This document shows, one piece after another, positions 41,933-50,513 of a stretch of DNA of 64,000 bases (position 1 is the first letter of the stretch; every line of letters starts with the position of its first letter). The stretch is from Gordonia sp. SID5947 (GTDB taxonomy: Bacteria > Actinomycetota > Actinomycetes > Mycobacteriales > Mycobacteriaceae). Below the pieces are notes generated by a model that was given only the letters and a program-made list of their open reading frames with translations, was not told where the DNA came from and made no database searches. Made by a program: the position numbers and the translations under genes. Location: contig NZ_WWHU01000001.1 in the NCBI RefSeq assembly GCF_009862785.1, positions 4,092,001 through 4,156,000 of the forward strand, written 5' to 3'.

Positions 41933-42538
41933 ATGCGTAGTGTGAGCGCAGTCGATGTCCCAGATGTCAGCCATCCCGCCGACGCGCGGCAGAGGCTGCT
42001 TGACGTCGCCTTGGCCCTCATAGCCCGACACGGATTCGCCGGCACTTCGCTCCAGATGATCGCCGACGACCTCGGCGTCACGAAGGCGGCCATCTACTAC
42101 CACTTTCGCACCCGAGATCAATTACTGATCGGGTTGGTGGAACCGATGCTGTACCAGATACGTCAATTCGTCGAGGAGGCGGAAAAGCGCCGTACTCCCC
42201 GTATGCAGATGAACGCCATGGTGGAGGGATATGCAGTCGCGGTCGCCAGGAACCGGTCGCTCGCAGCAGTCTTGGTCTTCGATCCGAGCGTCCACCGAGT
42301 GCTACAACACCAACCGACGTGGGGCAGCCTCATCGCCCGACAATTGAAGCTGCTCACGCAGCTCGACGATGGTCCCCGCGGAGTCATCAAGGCCACCGCG
42401 CTCATGACCGGACTCGCTGGGGCAGCGACGGGTGCCCCAGCGGAGACTGACGAGCAGTCGCTGACCGCCGAACTTTCCGAGATCGGCCGGCACATGATGG
42501 GGCTCCGACAACCGCGACAACCGCGGGGCGCAGCATGA
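41933..42538 (+). CDS. TetR/AcrR family transcriptional regulator
   Basis: A 201-residue repressor: HTH ADARQRLLDVALALIARHGF and MIADDLGVTKAAIYYHFRTR, then a ligand domain. ATG 41933 or GTG 41942 may be the start; AGGA lies 9 bases before the GTG and no site precedes the ATG. A 16-bp palindrome is located just upstream. Divergent from the large secreted protein, convergent with the broken hydrolase gene. It may control the secreted protein, itself, or both; the ligand is unknown. Confidence 0.87.
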   Translation: MRSVSAVDVPDVSHPADARQRLLDVALALIARHGFAGTSLQMIADDLGVTKAAIYYHFRTRDQLLIGLVEPMLYQIRQFVEEAEKRRTPRMQMNAMVEGYAVAVARNRSLAAVLVFDPSVHRVLQHQPTWGSLIARQLKLLTQLDDGPRGVIKATALMTGLAGAATGAPAETDEQSLTAELSEIGRHMMGLRQPRQPRGAA

Positions 42539-42553
42539 CAGGCACCTCGCGCT

Positions 42554-43540
42554 TCACGCAGAATGGCGTCGAGAAGAGCGATGAGGGTTCGAAAACCTCT
42601 TGGCTGCTGTATTTTTCGAGATGAAATCCGCTACGCTCCCGATAGCTTGCCTGCCCTCGGGGCTGCTGGGGATGACCGCCGGAAATGCGTGGATCATGTC
42701 CTGCCATAAGTGCAACTCGTGCTCCACGCCCGTCGTCGACAACCGATCGGCGAGCTGTTCGGAGTCGAGCCGGAGGAACTCGTCGTCGCACGCTGTCAAC
42801 AATGTCGGCGGTAGCGCGCGAAGCTCATCGTGTGACAGATCGGCGACCGTTGGTACCGGGGCGTCGTGCACTCCACCCAGTCGGCAGATGGTCGCGAAGG
42901 CCGTGACGGGCAGGAGTCGCTCCGTGTTCGAGTTCTGGTGCGCGAGTTTGTCCGTCACGTCGAGTTCCAGCCACGGGCTGATGCCCACCACGGCGCCCGG
43001 CATCGGGAGGCCCATCTCGCGGCAGGCAAGGGCCACCGACATCGCGAGAAACCCACCGGCGGAATCACCGGCGACTGCAATGGTGTGGGGTTCGTGACCG
43101 CGTCGTAGCGCCCACCGATAGGCGAGGATGCAGTCCTGCACCGCGTCGATGATGCCGACGCCGGGAACGCGTCGATAACCGACCTAGACGACAGGGAGGT
43201 TGGTCGTGGTGGAAAGCGTTGCAGCAATGCGACGGTGGGTGTGCAATCCACCCGCGACGAATCCGCCTCCGTGGAAGTACAGCACGAGACCGCGGCCCGC
43301 GGCCTGTGCGTCCGGCGCGGGCGTCTCGAGTCCGCGAAGATGGCCGATTCTCACCGGGGTGGATCGAATAGATTTGCGCGGGCGGAGAATCCGCGCGCTC
43401 AGATCCACCATCTGACCCGCCGCGAGGGCCGCTGGTGTGATCGGAACACGGCGGAGGGTCGGCCGGACGAGATAGCGCACGATCCGATTCGTCACCACCG
43501 CCTGGGTGCTCCGAGGGCCGGAGTAGATGACCCTGGTCAC
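42554..43540 (-). pseudogene. Alpha/beta hydrolase (HSL-type) interrupted by an in-frame amber codon
   Basis: From GTG 43540 the frame reads a hormone-sensitive-lipase-type esterase with the oxyanion motif YFHGGGFVAGG, reaches NLPVV, and meets a TAG at 43184-43186. Directly after it the same frame continues as VGYRRVPG (family pattern VxYR), then AGDSAGGFLAM (nucleophile elbow), CDDEFLRLDSEQLADRL and DMIHAFPAV (catalytic Asp and His). Only the stop breaks an otherwise full-length gene of about 328 codons; a TCG-to-TAG type change is the simplest explanation. Last gene of the monooxygenase operon. Readthrough or sequencing error are alternatives. Confidence 0.85.
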
Positions 43541-43574
43541 GTCGGGGGCCGTTCATTCGCTCGTGAGATGGATG

Positions 43575-44414
43575 TCATCGATGTCGCGGATCGTCGACGG
43601 AGAGGATCAGACGCTGCATGGTTGCGGACCTGGCGAGAAACCGGTCCATGACGGGGTTGAGCATTCCGTGAACCCATTTCAGTTGTCGCCAACCGAACGG
43701 CGCGAACGAGTCCGCCGCCCGTGACGTCACGTTGTCGACGATCGTCTCGGCGGCGGTCTCCGCGGAGATCCGACGTCGTAACGGCCAGGGCAGCATCGCA
43801 CCGATCTCTTGGCCGAGTTCGTCGGCGTCGAGCATCTCGTGGGTCATGTCGGTGTCGACGATCCCGAAATGCACGGTGCCGGAAGTCGCTCCGTGCGGAG
43901 CCAACTCGAGGCGCAGTGCGCGACCCAACTGTCCGACGGCGGACTTGCTGATCATGTACGGCGAGCCGCCGGCCCCGGGCGAAAAGGCGGCGCCCGACGA
44001 GACGATGACGACGTGGCCCTTGTTGGCGATGATCTGGTCCAATGCGGGCCGAACCGTGTTGTATACCCCGAACAGGTTCACCCCGATCACCCGATCGAAG
44101 TCGGCATCCTCCATCGCCCGCACGGTGGCAGGTGGGGGCGTGACACCCGCATTGGCGACGACCACGTCGATGGAACCGAAATGTGCGATGACAGCGGTCA
44201 TCGCGTCCCGCATCGCGGCGCGGTCGCGCACATCCGCGGTGCAGGCGAATGTCGTGTCGCCGAGTCGCCGAGCGGCCGCTTCCACCTGGTCGCGGTCGAC
44301 ATCGATCAACGCGAGACGCGCACCGCGGTGCTGCAACTGTTCTGCGACCGCGAAACCTATTCCCTTGCCCGCGCCGGTGACGACGACCACCCGGCCGGTG
44401 ACATCGAGCCGCAT
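43575..44414 (-). CDS. SDR family oxidoreductase
   Basis: A 279-residue classical SDR with TGAGKGIG (residues 13-20), LIDVDRDQ as acidic strand end suggesting NAD preference, NAGVTPPP, IVSSGAAFSPG and active site YMISK. The C-terminal extension (PWPLRRRISAETAAETIVDN) is typical of SDRs in steroid/terpenoid or cyclic-ketone catabolic operons. ATG 44414 overlaps the monooxygenase stop by one base. It appears intact although its two operon partners are broken. It would feed a ketone to, or an alcohol from, a Baeyer-Villiger monooxygenase. Confidence 0.85.
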   Translation of the reverse strand: MRLDVTGRVVVVTGAGKGIGFAVAEQLQHRGARLALIDVDRDQVEAAARRLGDTTFACTADVRDRAAMRDAMTAVIAHFGSIDVVVANAGVTPPPATVRAMEDADFDRVIGVNLFGVYNTVRPALDQIIANKGHVVIVSSGAAFSPGAGGSPYMISKSAVGQLGRALRLELAPHGATSGTVHFGIVDTDMTHEMLDADELGQEIGAMLPWPLRRRISAETAAETIVDNVTSRAADSFAPFGWRQLKWVHGMLNPVMDRFLARSATMQRLILSVDDPRHR

Positions 44415-45912
44415 CAGGACCTCACCGCCATCGGATCGCGGGGATGTTCGGTCTCGAATGACTCGATGTCGAAGCGCTTGGTGCGGCGCGCATATTCGAA
44501 GCTCCATCCGGGATACAGGCCGGCGTTCTTGCCGTCGGCGGTGTGGTAGTAGCTGGTGGCGCAACCACCGGTGAGCCAGACCGTCTCGTCGCTCCGACGA
44601 TTCATCTCGTCGACGAACGCTTCCTGGATCGACGGCCGCACCTCGACGCGAGTGGCGCCGTCGTTGCGGATTCGGCCGAGCGCGTCGACGATGTAACGGC
44701 ACTGGGCCTCGATCATGTAGATCGCCGACTGATTCCCGACCGCGCCGAACGCCCCGAGGGTGGTGAAGAAGTTCGGATACCCGGCGGTCGCAGTGCCGAG
44801 ATAGCTGCGGGGGCTCTCCGTGTACACGTCGGTGTACGGGCGTCCGTCGATTCCTATGACCCGTTCGAACACGGCAGGCGGAACGGTGAATCCGGTGCCG
44901 TACACGATTGCATCGACCGGGTAGCGGGTCCCGTCGGTCGTCTCGACACCCGTGGGGGTGATCTTTGCGATGCCCGTCGTCACCACGTCGACGTTGTCTC
45001 GTGTGAGTGCGGGCAGGTAGTCGTCGGAGAAGATCGCGCGTTTGCAGCCGATGATGTAATCCGGTGTCAGGCGGGCCCGTAGGCCCCGGTCACGGACCTG
45101 ACGCCGCAGTTGGAACCGACCCAGTGCCTCGAACGGATAGCGGAATCGGTTGTTGACGAAACTGACCAGGCCGAAACTCTCGATGCCGAGGTAGTAGGCG
45201 CCGCGGAACAGTTTGCCCAGCAGTGGAATCCGACGGAGCAGTGAGCGCTCCTGCTCGGTCGTCTTCCGGTCCATCCGCGGGACGATCCATGGTGCGGACC
45301 GTTGGAACACCACCAGGCGGTCGACCTCCGGCTGTAGTTCGGGGATGAACTGCACCGCCGAGGCCCCGGTGCCGATGACGGCGACGCGTCGACCCGCGGG
45401 GTCGAACCCGTGATCCCAGTGCAGAGAATGGAAGGCCGGACCGGCAAAACTGTCTCGCCCGGGGATGTCGGGATACCTGGCCTCGCCGTACACCCCGCAG
45501 CGGTGATCAGGAAGCGCGTGGTGATCGTTCCGCGGTTGGTCTCGATCTCCCAGTGACGTCCGTCCTCGTCCCACTTCGCGTGGAGCAGTTCCGTGCCGTA
45601 GGTGATGTGGTCGGTCACCTTGTGCCGTGTGGCGACGGTCCGGAGGTAATCGAGGATCTCGGGCTGCTGACCATACGTCCGGGACCAGTCGGGGTTCGGG
45701 GCGAACGAATAGCTGTAGAGGTGCGACGGTACGTCGCAGGCACACCCCGGGTAGGTGTTGTCGCGCCACGTGCCGCCGAGTTCGTCGGCACGTTCGAGGA
45801 TGACGAAGTCGGTGATGCCCGCGTCGCGCAGGAATACGCCGAGTGCGATCCCTCCGAATCCGGCGCCGATGATCACCGTTTGATGGTCGGGTTCACGAAT
45901 TGGGTCGGGCAT
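44414..45912 (-). pseudogene. Flavin-containing monooxygenase (Baeyer-Villiger type), frameshifted
   Basis: From ATG 45912 (GAGGA upstream) the frame shows FAD motif GAGFGGIALGVF, ELGGTWRDNTYPGCACDVPS, and runs to TTRFLITAAG. A one-base loss in a run of four C (45493-45496; G on the coding strand) then moves the continuing gene to another frame: VYGEARYPDIPGRDSFAG, the fingerprint FAGPAFHSLHWD (FxGxxxHxxxWD), the NADP motif GTGASAVQFIPE, and a normal C-terminus. Both halves are full, about 499 codons in all. A real -1 frameshift, slippage at the homopolymer, or a base-call error are possible. The gene follows the NTF2-like protein and overlaps the SDR. Confidence 0.85.
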
Positions 45913-46042
45913 CGCATCCTCGTCGTCGAGATGGTGGGGCACAGTCGCGGCGTCGGTCGCCGTGGCCAGTTCCGATGAGCCCCGCCGGGCGCCGTCGCGG
46001 CCCGGACATGAGGTGGCCGGAGCGGCCGATGGGTCGTCGTGG

Positions 46043-46786
46043 TCAGCGGCGGAGGCGCTGACCCATTCGTCGGGTGATGGCCGGCACCTTGGAGGCGGCC
46101 ATGAGGGTGCGGAACTGCCAGCTGTCGTCGCGCGGGAGGATGCCCGCGCGCTGGACGCCGTCGAGGAAGTCGTACAGGGTCTCGCCCTCCTCCATCAGTC
46201 CCTCGGCGTTGAAGTGGTAGCGGTCGACCGCGGGGGCCTGGATGAACCGTCCGTTGCCGTAGATCGTCGGTGCTGTCTCGTCGTAGGGATGCAGTCGCAA
46301 CGGGCCGGTCCAGTGACCACTGCCCATGTACCGGATCACCGTTCGCACGGTCCCCTCCGGCGTGACGTCGATGTAGACCTGGTCGGGGAGAGGGTCGTAG
46401 CGCCAGTCCGGGATGGCGTCGAAGAAGGCGAAGTTGTACGTCACGAAGTCGTCGATACCCACGATGGTTCGGCCGAAGGTTGTCACGTCGGTGTACTTGA
46501 TGTCCGGCGCGTACAGCTCCTCGTTGACGCTCATGTCACGGACGAGGAAGCTCCACCAGTACTTCTTGGCCCATGTCATCACCCACGAGAAGTCGGTGCC
46601 GTGCGCGTTGCTGAGATAGTCGAGCTTCTTGGCGAAGGTCTCGAACCACTCGCGCGTCGTCGCCTGGAGTTCCTCCTCCGGGATTGCCCGGATGGGAACG
46701 GCGCGATTGGACTCGAGGTACTCGGGTACCGGTTTGGACAGCCGCGGCCTGGCGAGCGCTTCCTGGAATTCTTCCTCGTTGAACAT
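46043..46786 (-). CDS. NTF2/SnoaL-like family protein
   Basis: A 247-residue protein with a central NTF2-like cone fold: MSVNEELYAPDIKYTDVTTF, GIDDFVTYNFAFFDAIPDWR, TVRTVIRYMGSGHWTGPLRL, GRFIQAPAVDRYHFNAEGLM. Such proteins act as cyclases, isomerases or dehydratases on small ligands, often steroid-like. ATG 46786 has AGGAGG 7 bases upstream; the longer frame to 46837 is rejected. First gene of the minus-strand operon with the monooxygenase, SDR and hydrolase, divergent from tetR across the operator at 46847. Confidence 0.82.
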   Translation of the reverse strand: MFNEEEFQEALARPRLSKPVPEYLESNRAVPIRAIPEEELQATTREWFETFAKKLDYLSNAHGTDFSWVMTWAKKYWWSFLVRDMSVNEELYAPDIKYTDVTTFGRTIVGIDDFVTYNFAFFDAIPDWRYDPLPDQVYIDVTPEGTVRTVIRYMGSGHWTGPLRLHPYDETAPTIYGNGRFIQAPAVDRYHFNAEGLMEEGETLYDFLDGVQRAGILPRDDSWQFRTLMAASKVPAITRRMGQRLRR

Positions 46787-46846
46787 CCCGTTGCCTCCTG
46801 ATTCACCGTTGTGTGGCGTGTGTCGGACGGTGAACACGCGCCTGCG

Positions 46847-46862
46847 TGAATCACATGATTCA
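46847..46862. promoter_or_regulatory. Palindromic operator TGAATCA-CA-TGATTCA
   Basis: A perfect 7-bp inverted repeat with a 2-base spacer lies 60 bases before the NTF2-like gene and 84 bases before the divergent tetR. A second, weaker copy (GAATCA-GG-TGAT) follows at 46867. A TetR operator controlling both directions is the likely role. Confidence 0.6.
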
Positions 46863-46945
46863 TCTGGAATCAGGTGATGTCAACCTTGCCGGGGGACGGG
46901 TTGCCGACCCTTGCGCCCTGCGTCGCGTGGTGCAAGATCGACTCC

Positions 46946-47569
46946 ATGAACTCGTCGAAGGTGTGGGGCGGCCGAACGCTGCACGATCGTTCGTCTGATC
47001 GTCGTGAGCTCCTGTTGGCGGCTGCCGCGGACCTGTTGGGGACCGGTGGCGCCGCCGCCGTGACGATGCGTGCCGTGGTACGTGAGGCCGGGATCAGCCC
47101 GCGGTACTTCTACGAGAGTTTCGATTCGCGGGAGACCCTGCTGGTGGCGGTCTATGACCGCGTGGAGGCCGACTTGCTCGATCGGCTCACCGCGGTGGAC
47201 ATCAGCCGAGGTCTCCGCGATGTGGTGCGGTCGGCCTTCGAGGTGTTGCGCGACTTCTTCCAGGAAGACCCGCGACGAGCGCGGATCCTGTTGCGTGAGC
47301 CGCTCGCCGACGATGTCCTGCGCGCTCACAGCGCGTCGCGGATCCCGATGTTCACCCGTGCGATCGTGCCGATGCTCGCTCCGGACACGGGGCTCGACGC
47401 CGCGGATGTCGACGAGGACGGTGACTGGGCGGTCCGTTCGACAGCGTTGTCGGGTGCATTGGTGGCGATGTATCTCGAGTACACCGACGGGCACTTCGCC
47501 GTCGGCCCGGAGCGGATCGTCGACATCGCGGTGGACGTTGTCTTCGCGTTCACCGGGCTCGGGTCCTGA
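46946..47569 (+). CDS. TetR/AcrR family transcriptional regulator
   Basis: A 207-residue repressor: HTH DRRELLLAAAADLLGTGGAA and AVVREAGISPRYFYESFDSR, then a ligand domain (LRDFFQEDPRRARILLREPL). ATG 46946 is chosen since conserved sequence begins soon after; an upstream frame from 46874 runs back toward the operator. Divergent from the four-gene monooxygenase operon, which is its likely target. Intact, although two of the operon's enzymes are not. Confidence 0.87.
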   Translation: MNSSKVWGGRTLHDRSSDRRELLLAAAADLLGTGGAAAVTMRAVVREAGISPRYFYESFDSRETLLVAVYDRVEADLLDRLTAVDISRGLRDVVRSAFEVLRDFFQEDPRRARILLREPLADDVLRAHSASRIPMFTRAIVPMLAPDTGLDAADVDEDGDWAVRSTALSGALVAMYLEYTDGHFAVGPERIVDIAVDVVFAFTGLGS

Positions 47570-47595
47570 CGGTCACCACGGGTGATTCGCTGAAA

Positions 47596-47664
47596 CTCTG
47601 GCTGCAGATTCGGATTCTGGCCGCAGGTTCAGCTCCAAGCCGGAACACGATACTGCGGCCAGAG
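47596..47664. promoter_or_regulatory. Long inverted repeat CTCTGGCTGCAG ... CTGCGGCCAGAG
   Basis: Arms 47596-47607 and 47653-47664 are complementary at 11 of 12 positions and enclose 45 bases; a related CTGGCCGCAG lies inside. It sits between the tetR stop and the ABC operon and may act as terminator or attenuator. Nothing else is seen in 47570-47718. Confidence 0.3.
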
Positions 47665-47718
47665 CCCGCGTCAGGCAATCTCACGTCGACCGCGGCTCCA
47701 GAGATCTAGCATCGACAC

Positions 47719-48777
47719 ATGCGAGCCATGATCATCAAGGAGTTCCGCGAACTTCGGCGCGATCGGCGCACTCTGGCCATGTTGATCGTGCTACCTCTGT
47801 TGCTGTTGATCATCTTCGGTTATGCGGCAAACTTTTACGTGTCGTCGGTTCCGGCGGCGGTCGTGGGGCCGTCGGCGCAGCAAGTCGCCGCGGCGTTGCC
47901 GGATTACTTCGACGTCACCGTCACCGAGGTCGCGGACGGCGCGGATCAGGCTCGTGATCTGTTGCGGGAGAACAAGGTCGATGTGGCGTTCGTGACCGGG
48001 GCCCCGGGCGCACAGGCCTCGGCACTCGTCGACGGATCGAATCTGTTCGCCGCCCAGTCGACCGTCTCGATCTTGAACAAGATGGGCAATGCGGTTCGCA
48101 CGGATGTGCTGTTCAACCCTGATCTGAAGACGTCGTGGGTGATGGTCCCGGCGATCATCGGCCTGATCCTGACGTTCATCGGAACCATCATCACCAGCAT
48201 CGGACTCGTCCGCGAACGTGAGGCGGGAACCCTGGAGCAACTGGCCGTCATGCCCATCGCGCCCAGTCAGGTGATCCTCGGCAAGATCGTGCCGTATTTC
48301 GTCCTCGCCGCCATCGACATGATCGTGGTCACGACGCTCGGCATGCTGTTGTTCGGGGTGCCGTTCAACGGCAATGTGCTGGTCTTCGCGCTCGGCGCGG
48401 CGATCTTCTTGTTCGTGGTGCTCGGTCTCGGGGTGCTGATCTCGACGATCTCACAGACGACCGGACAGGCCATCCAAACGGCGTTCATGTTCCTCATGCC
48501 CCAGATCCTGTTGTCGGGCATGATCTTCCCGCTCGACGCCATGGCTGCGGGGGTGCGATGGATCGGTTACCTGCTGCCGTTGACCTACTTCACGATGATC
48601 TCGCAGGGAGTGATGCTGCGCGATGCGCCGATCTCGTCATTGTGGGTGCCGTTGGTGATCTTGACCGTGATGGCGGTTGTCGTGTTCACCGGTGCCACCA
48701 TGCGGTTCCGCCGTGATCTCGCACCCACTGTGTCCGACGGGTCGGAGACCGAGGCGACGACGGCGGAACCCGCATGA
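47719..48777 (+). CDS. ABC-2 type transporter permease
   Basis: A 352-residue inner-membrane permease of an ABC exporter. An N-terminal cytoplasmic helix (MIIKEFRELRRDRRTLAMLI) leads to a first membrane span (LIVLPLLLLIIFGYA), a ~100-residue outside domain, then five more spans (MVPAIIGLILTFIGTIITSI; FALGAAIFLFVVLGLGVLIS; LILTVMAVVVF-like VPLVILTVMAVVVFTG). The motif LVREREAGTLEQLAVMPI marks the ABC-2/YhgE-DrrB group. First gene of an operon with two ATPases; its stop overlaps the first ATPase ATG. Predicted drug or lipid export. Confidence 0.9.
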   Translation: MRAMIIKEFRELRRDRRTLAMLIVLPLLLLIIFGYAANFYVSSVPAAVVGPSAQQVAAALPDYFDVTVTEVADGADQARDLLRENKVDVAFVTGAPGAQASALVDGSNLFAAQSTVSILNKMGNAVRTDVLFNPDLKTSWVMVPAIIGLILTFIGTIITSIGLVREREAGTLEQLAVMPIAPSQVILGKIVPYFVLAAIDMIVVTTLGMLLFGVPFNGNVLVFALGAAIFLFVVLGLGVLISTISQTTGQAIQTAFMFLMPQILLSGMIFPLDAMAAGVRWIGYLLPLTYFTMISQGVMLRDAPISSLWVPLVILTVMAVVVFTGATMRFRRDLAPTVSDGSETEATTAEPA

Positions 48778-49610
48778 TCGCCTCCGCGCGGTCGGTGACC
48801 GTGCGTTTCGGTGGCGTCACAGCACTCGAGGACGTGAGCGTCGATGTACCGGCCGGCCAGGTGGTCGCTCTCGTCGGTGGTGACGGCGCGGGGAAGTCGA
48901 CGCTGTTGCGCACGTTCGCGCGGGAGGTCGCGCCCGATTCGGGAACCGTGACCGCTCCGGGCAAACACGCAATCGGATTCCTGTCGGCCGGGCCCGGGAG
49001 CTGGGCCGCGCTCACCGTCCGGCAGAACCTGGATTTCGTCGGGGAGGCCTATGGTCTTGCCGGACAGGAGCTGCGCCGCAGGCGGGAGGAGTTGATCGGA
49101 CGCGCCGGATTGAAGGTCGCCGCCGACCGACCGGCGAGTGCCTTGTCCGGTGGGATGCGGCGCAAGCTCGGGGTGGCGATGGCGATGCTGCATCGACCGC
49201 AGCTGCTGCTCCTCGACGAGCCGAGTACCGGAGTCGATCCGGTGAGTCGGATCGACCTGTGGCGCATGGTGTCCGAGGCGGCCGCAGCCGGCGCCGCGGT
49301 GCTGATGTCGACGACGTATCTCGACGAGGCCGAGCGGGCGGGGTACCTCGTCGTGCTGGACGACGGTCGCCCGCTCGTGAGCGGTTCATACGACGAGGTG
49401 CAGGCCGGTTTCCGTGGCACCATCACCGTTTCCGAGACGCCGGTGCGTCCCCATTGGTCGTGGCGACGGGGGCGCACCCGGCACGAGTACTGGCCCGACG
49501 GAGACGCCGGCCCCGACCTGGACCGCCGACGGCCCGACCTCGAGGACATCGTGATCGCGCTGTCGCTTCAGCGTGAGTCCGAGGCGAACTCCACGGTCGG
49601 TGCCCGATGA
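48774..49610 (+). CDS. ABC transporter ATPase (first of two)
   Basis: A 278-residue cytoplasmic ATPase. Walker A is LVGGDGAGKST (residues ~34-44), signature ALSGGMRRKLGVAMAML (~122-138) is intact, Walker B is LLLLDEPSTGVDP, and the switch histidine position reads TTYLDEAE instead of the usual TH. Overlaps its neighbours by ATGA on both sides. The C-terminus carries an extra basic stretch (WSWRRGRTRHEYWPDG). Likely pairs with the next gene to drive the single permease, as in YbhF-like two-ATPase exporters, here split into separate genes. Confidence 0.88.
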   Translation: MIASARSVTVRFGGVTALEDVSVDVPAGQVVALVGGDGAGKSTLLRTFAREVAPDSGTVTAPGKHAIGFLSAGPGSWAALTVRQNLDFVGEAYGLAGQELRRRREELIGRAGLKVAADRPASALSGGMRRKLGVAMAMLHRPQLLLLDEPSTGVDPVSRIDLWRMVSEAAAAGAAVLMSTTYLDEAERAGYLVVLDDGRPLVSGSYDEVQAGFRGTITVSETPVRPHWSWRRGRTRHEYWPDGDAGPDLDRRRPDLEDIVIALSLQRESEANSTVGAR

Positions 49611-50473
49611 CCCAGAACGTGATCCGTGCCCGCGCGGTGACCCGTCGTTTCGGCGACTTCACGGCCGTCGACGATGTGTCCATGTCTGTCGAGCCGGGTG
49701 AGGTCGTCGGGCTGCTGGGTGCGAACGGCGCAGGCAAGACCACCCTGATCCGCATGCTGCTGGGTCTGCTCCGTACCTCCGAGGGGAGCGTCGAATTGCT
49801 CGGTGGCGCACCGAACCGCGCTCGTCGGGCCCACCTCGGTTATGTTCCACAGAATCTCGGCCTCTACCGCGATCTGACCGTGCGGCAGAACTTGTCATTC
49901 AGCGCCGAGGCATACGGAGCGCCGGTGCCTGATCTTCCGGAGCAACTCGTCGCCGTCGGCGACACTCTCGTCGGCGAGTTGGCGCTCGGTGCACAACGCC
50001 AGACGGCCTTCGTGGTCGCGCTGGCCCATCAGCCCACGGTGCTCGTCCTCGACGAGCCGACTTCGGGGGTCGATGCGCTCTCGCGGGCACGGTTGTGGGA
50101 CACCATCCGCGAACAGGCCGACTCGGGTGTGGGTGTGTTGGTGACCACCCATTACATGGAAGAGGCTCAGCAGTGTGATCGGTTGCTGCTCATGGCGAGT
50201 GGCGCGCTCGTGGGGGAGGGCAGCGAAGTCGACATCGTCGGCGACACTCGCGCTTTCGCCGTCCGGACCGACGATTGGGCACAGGCGTTCGCAACTCTCA
50301 ACGATGCAGACATCCCGGTGATCCTCGCAGGGCGATCGATTCGCGTGCCCGACACCGATCCGACGACGATCCGCACGGTGCTGAGCGAGTCGGGGATCAC
50401 CGCCGACATCAGCCCGGTGCGGGCGACCATCGAAGAGCGCATGCTCGTACTCGCCCGCAGACCCTCCGGATAG
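49607..50473 (+). CDS. ABC transporter ATPase (second), degenerate signature motif
   Basis: A 288-residue cytoplasmic ATPase with a good Walker A (LLGANGAGKTTLIRM), Q loop (VPQNLGLYRDLT), Walker B (VLVLDEPTSGVDAL) and H loop (TTHYMEEA). The C-loop, normally LSGGQ, reads LALGAQRQTAFVVALAH (residues ~124-140), so the residues that contact the partner's ATP are changed. With the intact signature in the neighbouring ATPase this suggests an asymmetric heterodimer. C-terminal domain as in DrrA-like exporters. Last gene of the operon; convergent with the MFS gene. Confidence 0.88.
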   Translation: MTQNVIRARAVTRRFGDFTAVDDVSMSVEPGEVVGLLGANGAGKTTLIRMLLGLLRTSEGSVELLGGAPNRARRAHLGYVPQNLGLYRDLTVRQNLSFSAEAYGAPVPDLPEQLVAVGDTLVGELALGAQRQTAFVVALAHQPTVLVLDEPTSGVDALSRARLWDTIREQADSGVGVLVTTHYMEEAQQCDRLLLMASGALVGEGSEVDIVGDTRAFAVRTDDWAQAFATLNDADIPVILAGRSIRVPDTDPTTIRTVLSESGITADISPVRATIEERMLVLARRPSG

Positions 50474-50513
50474 TCTGCCGGGGCACCAGCGAACGAGTGG
50501 TGCCCCCCGGCCG

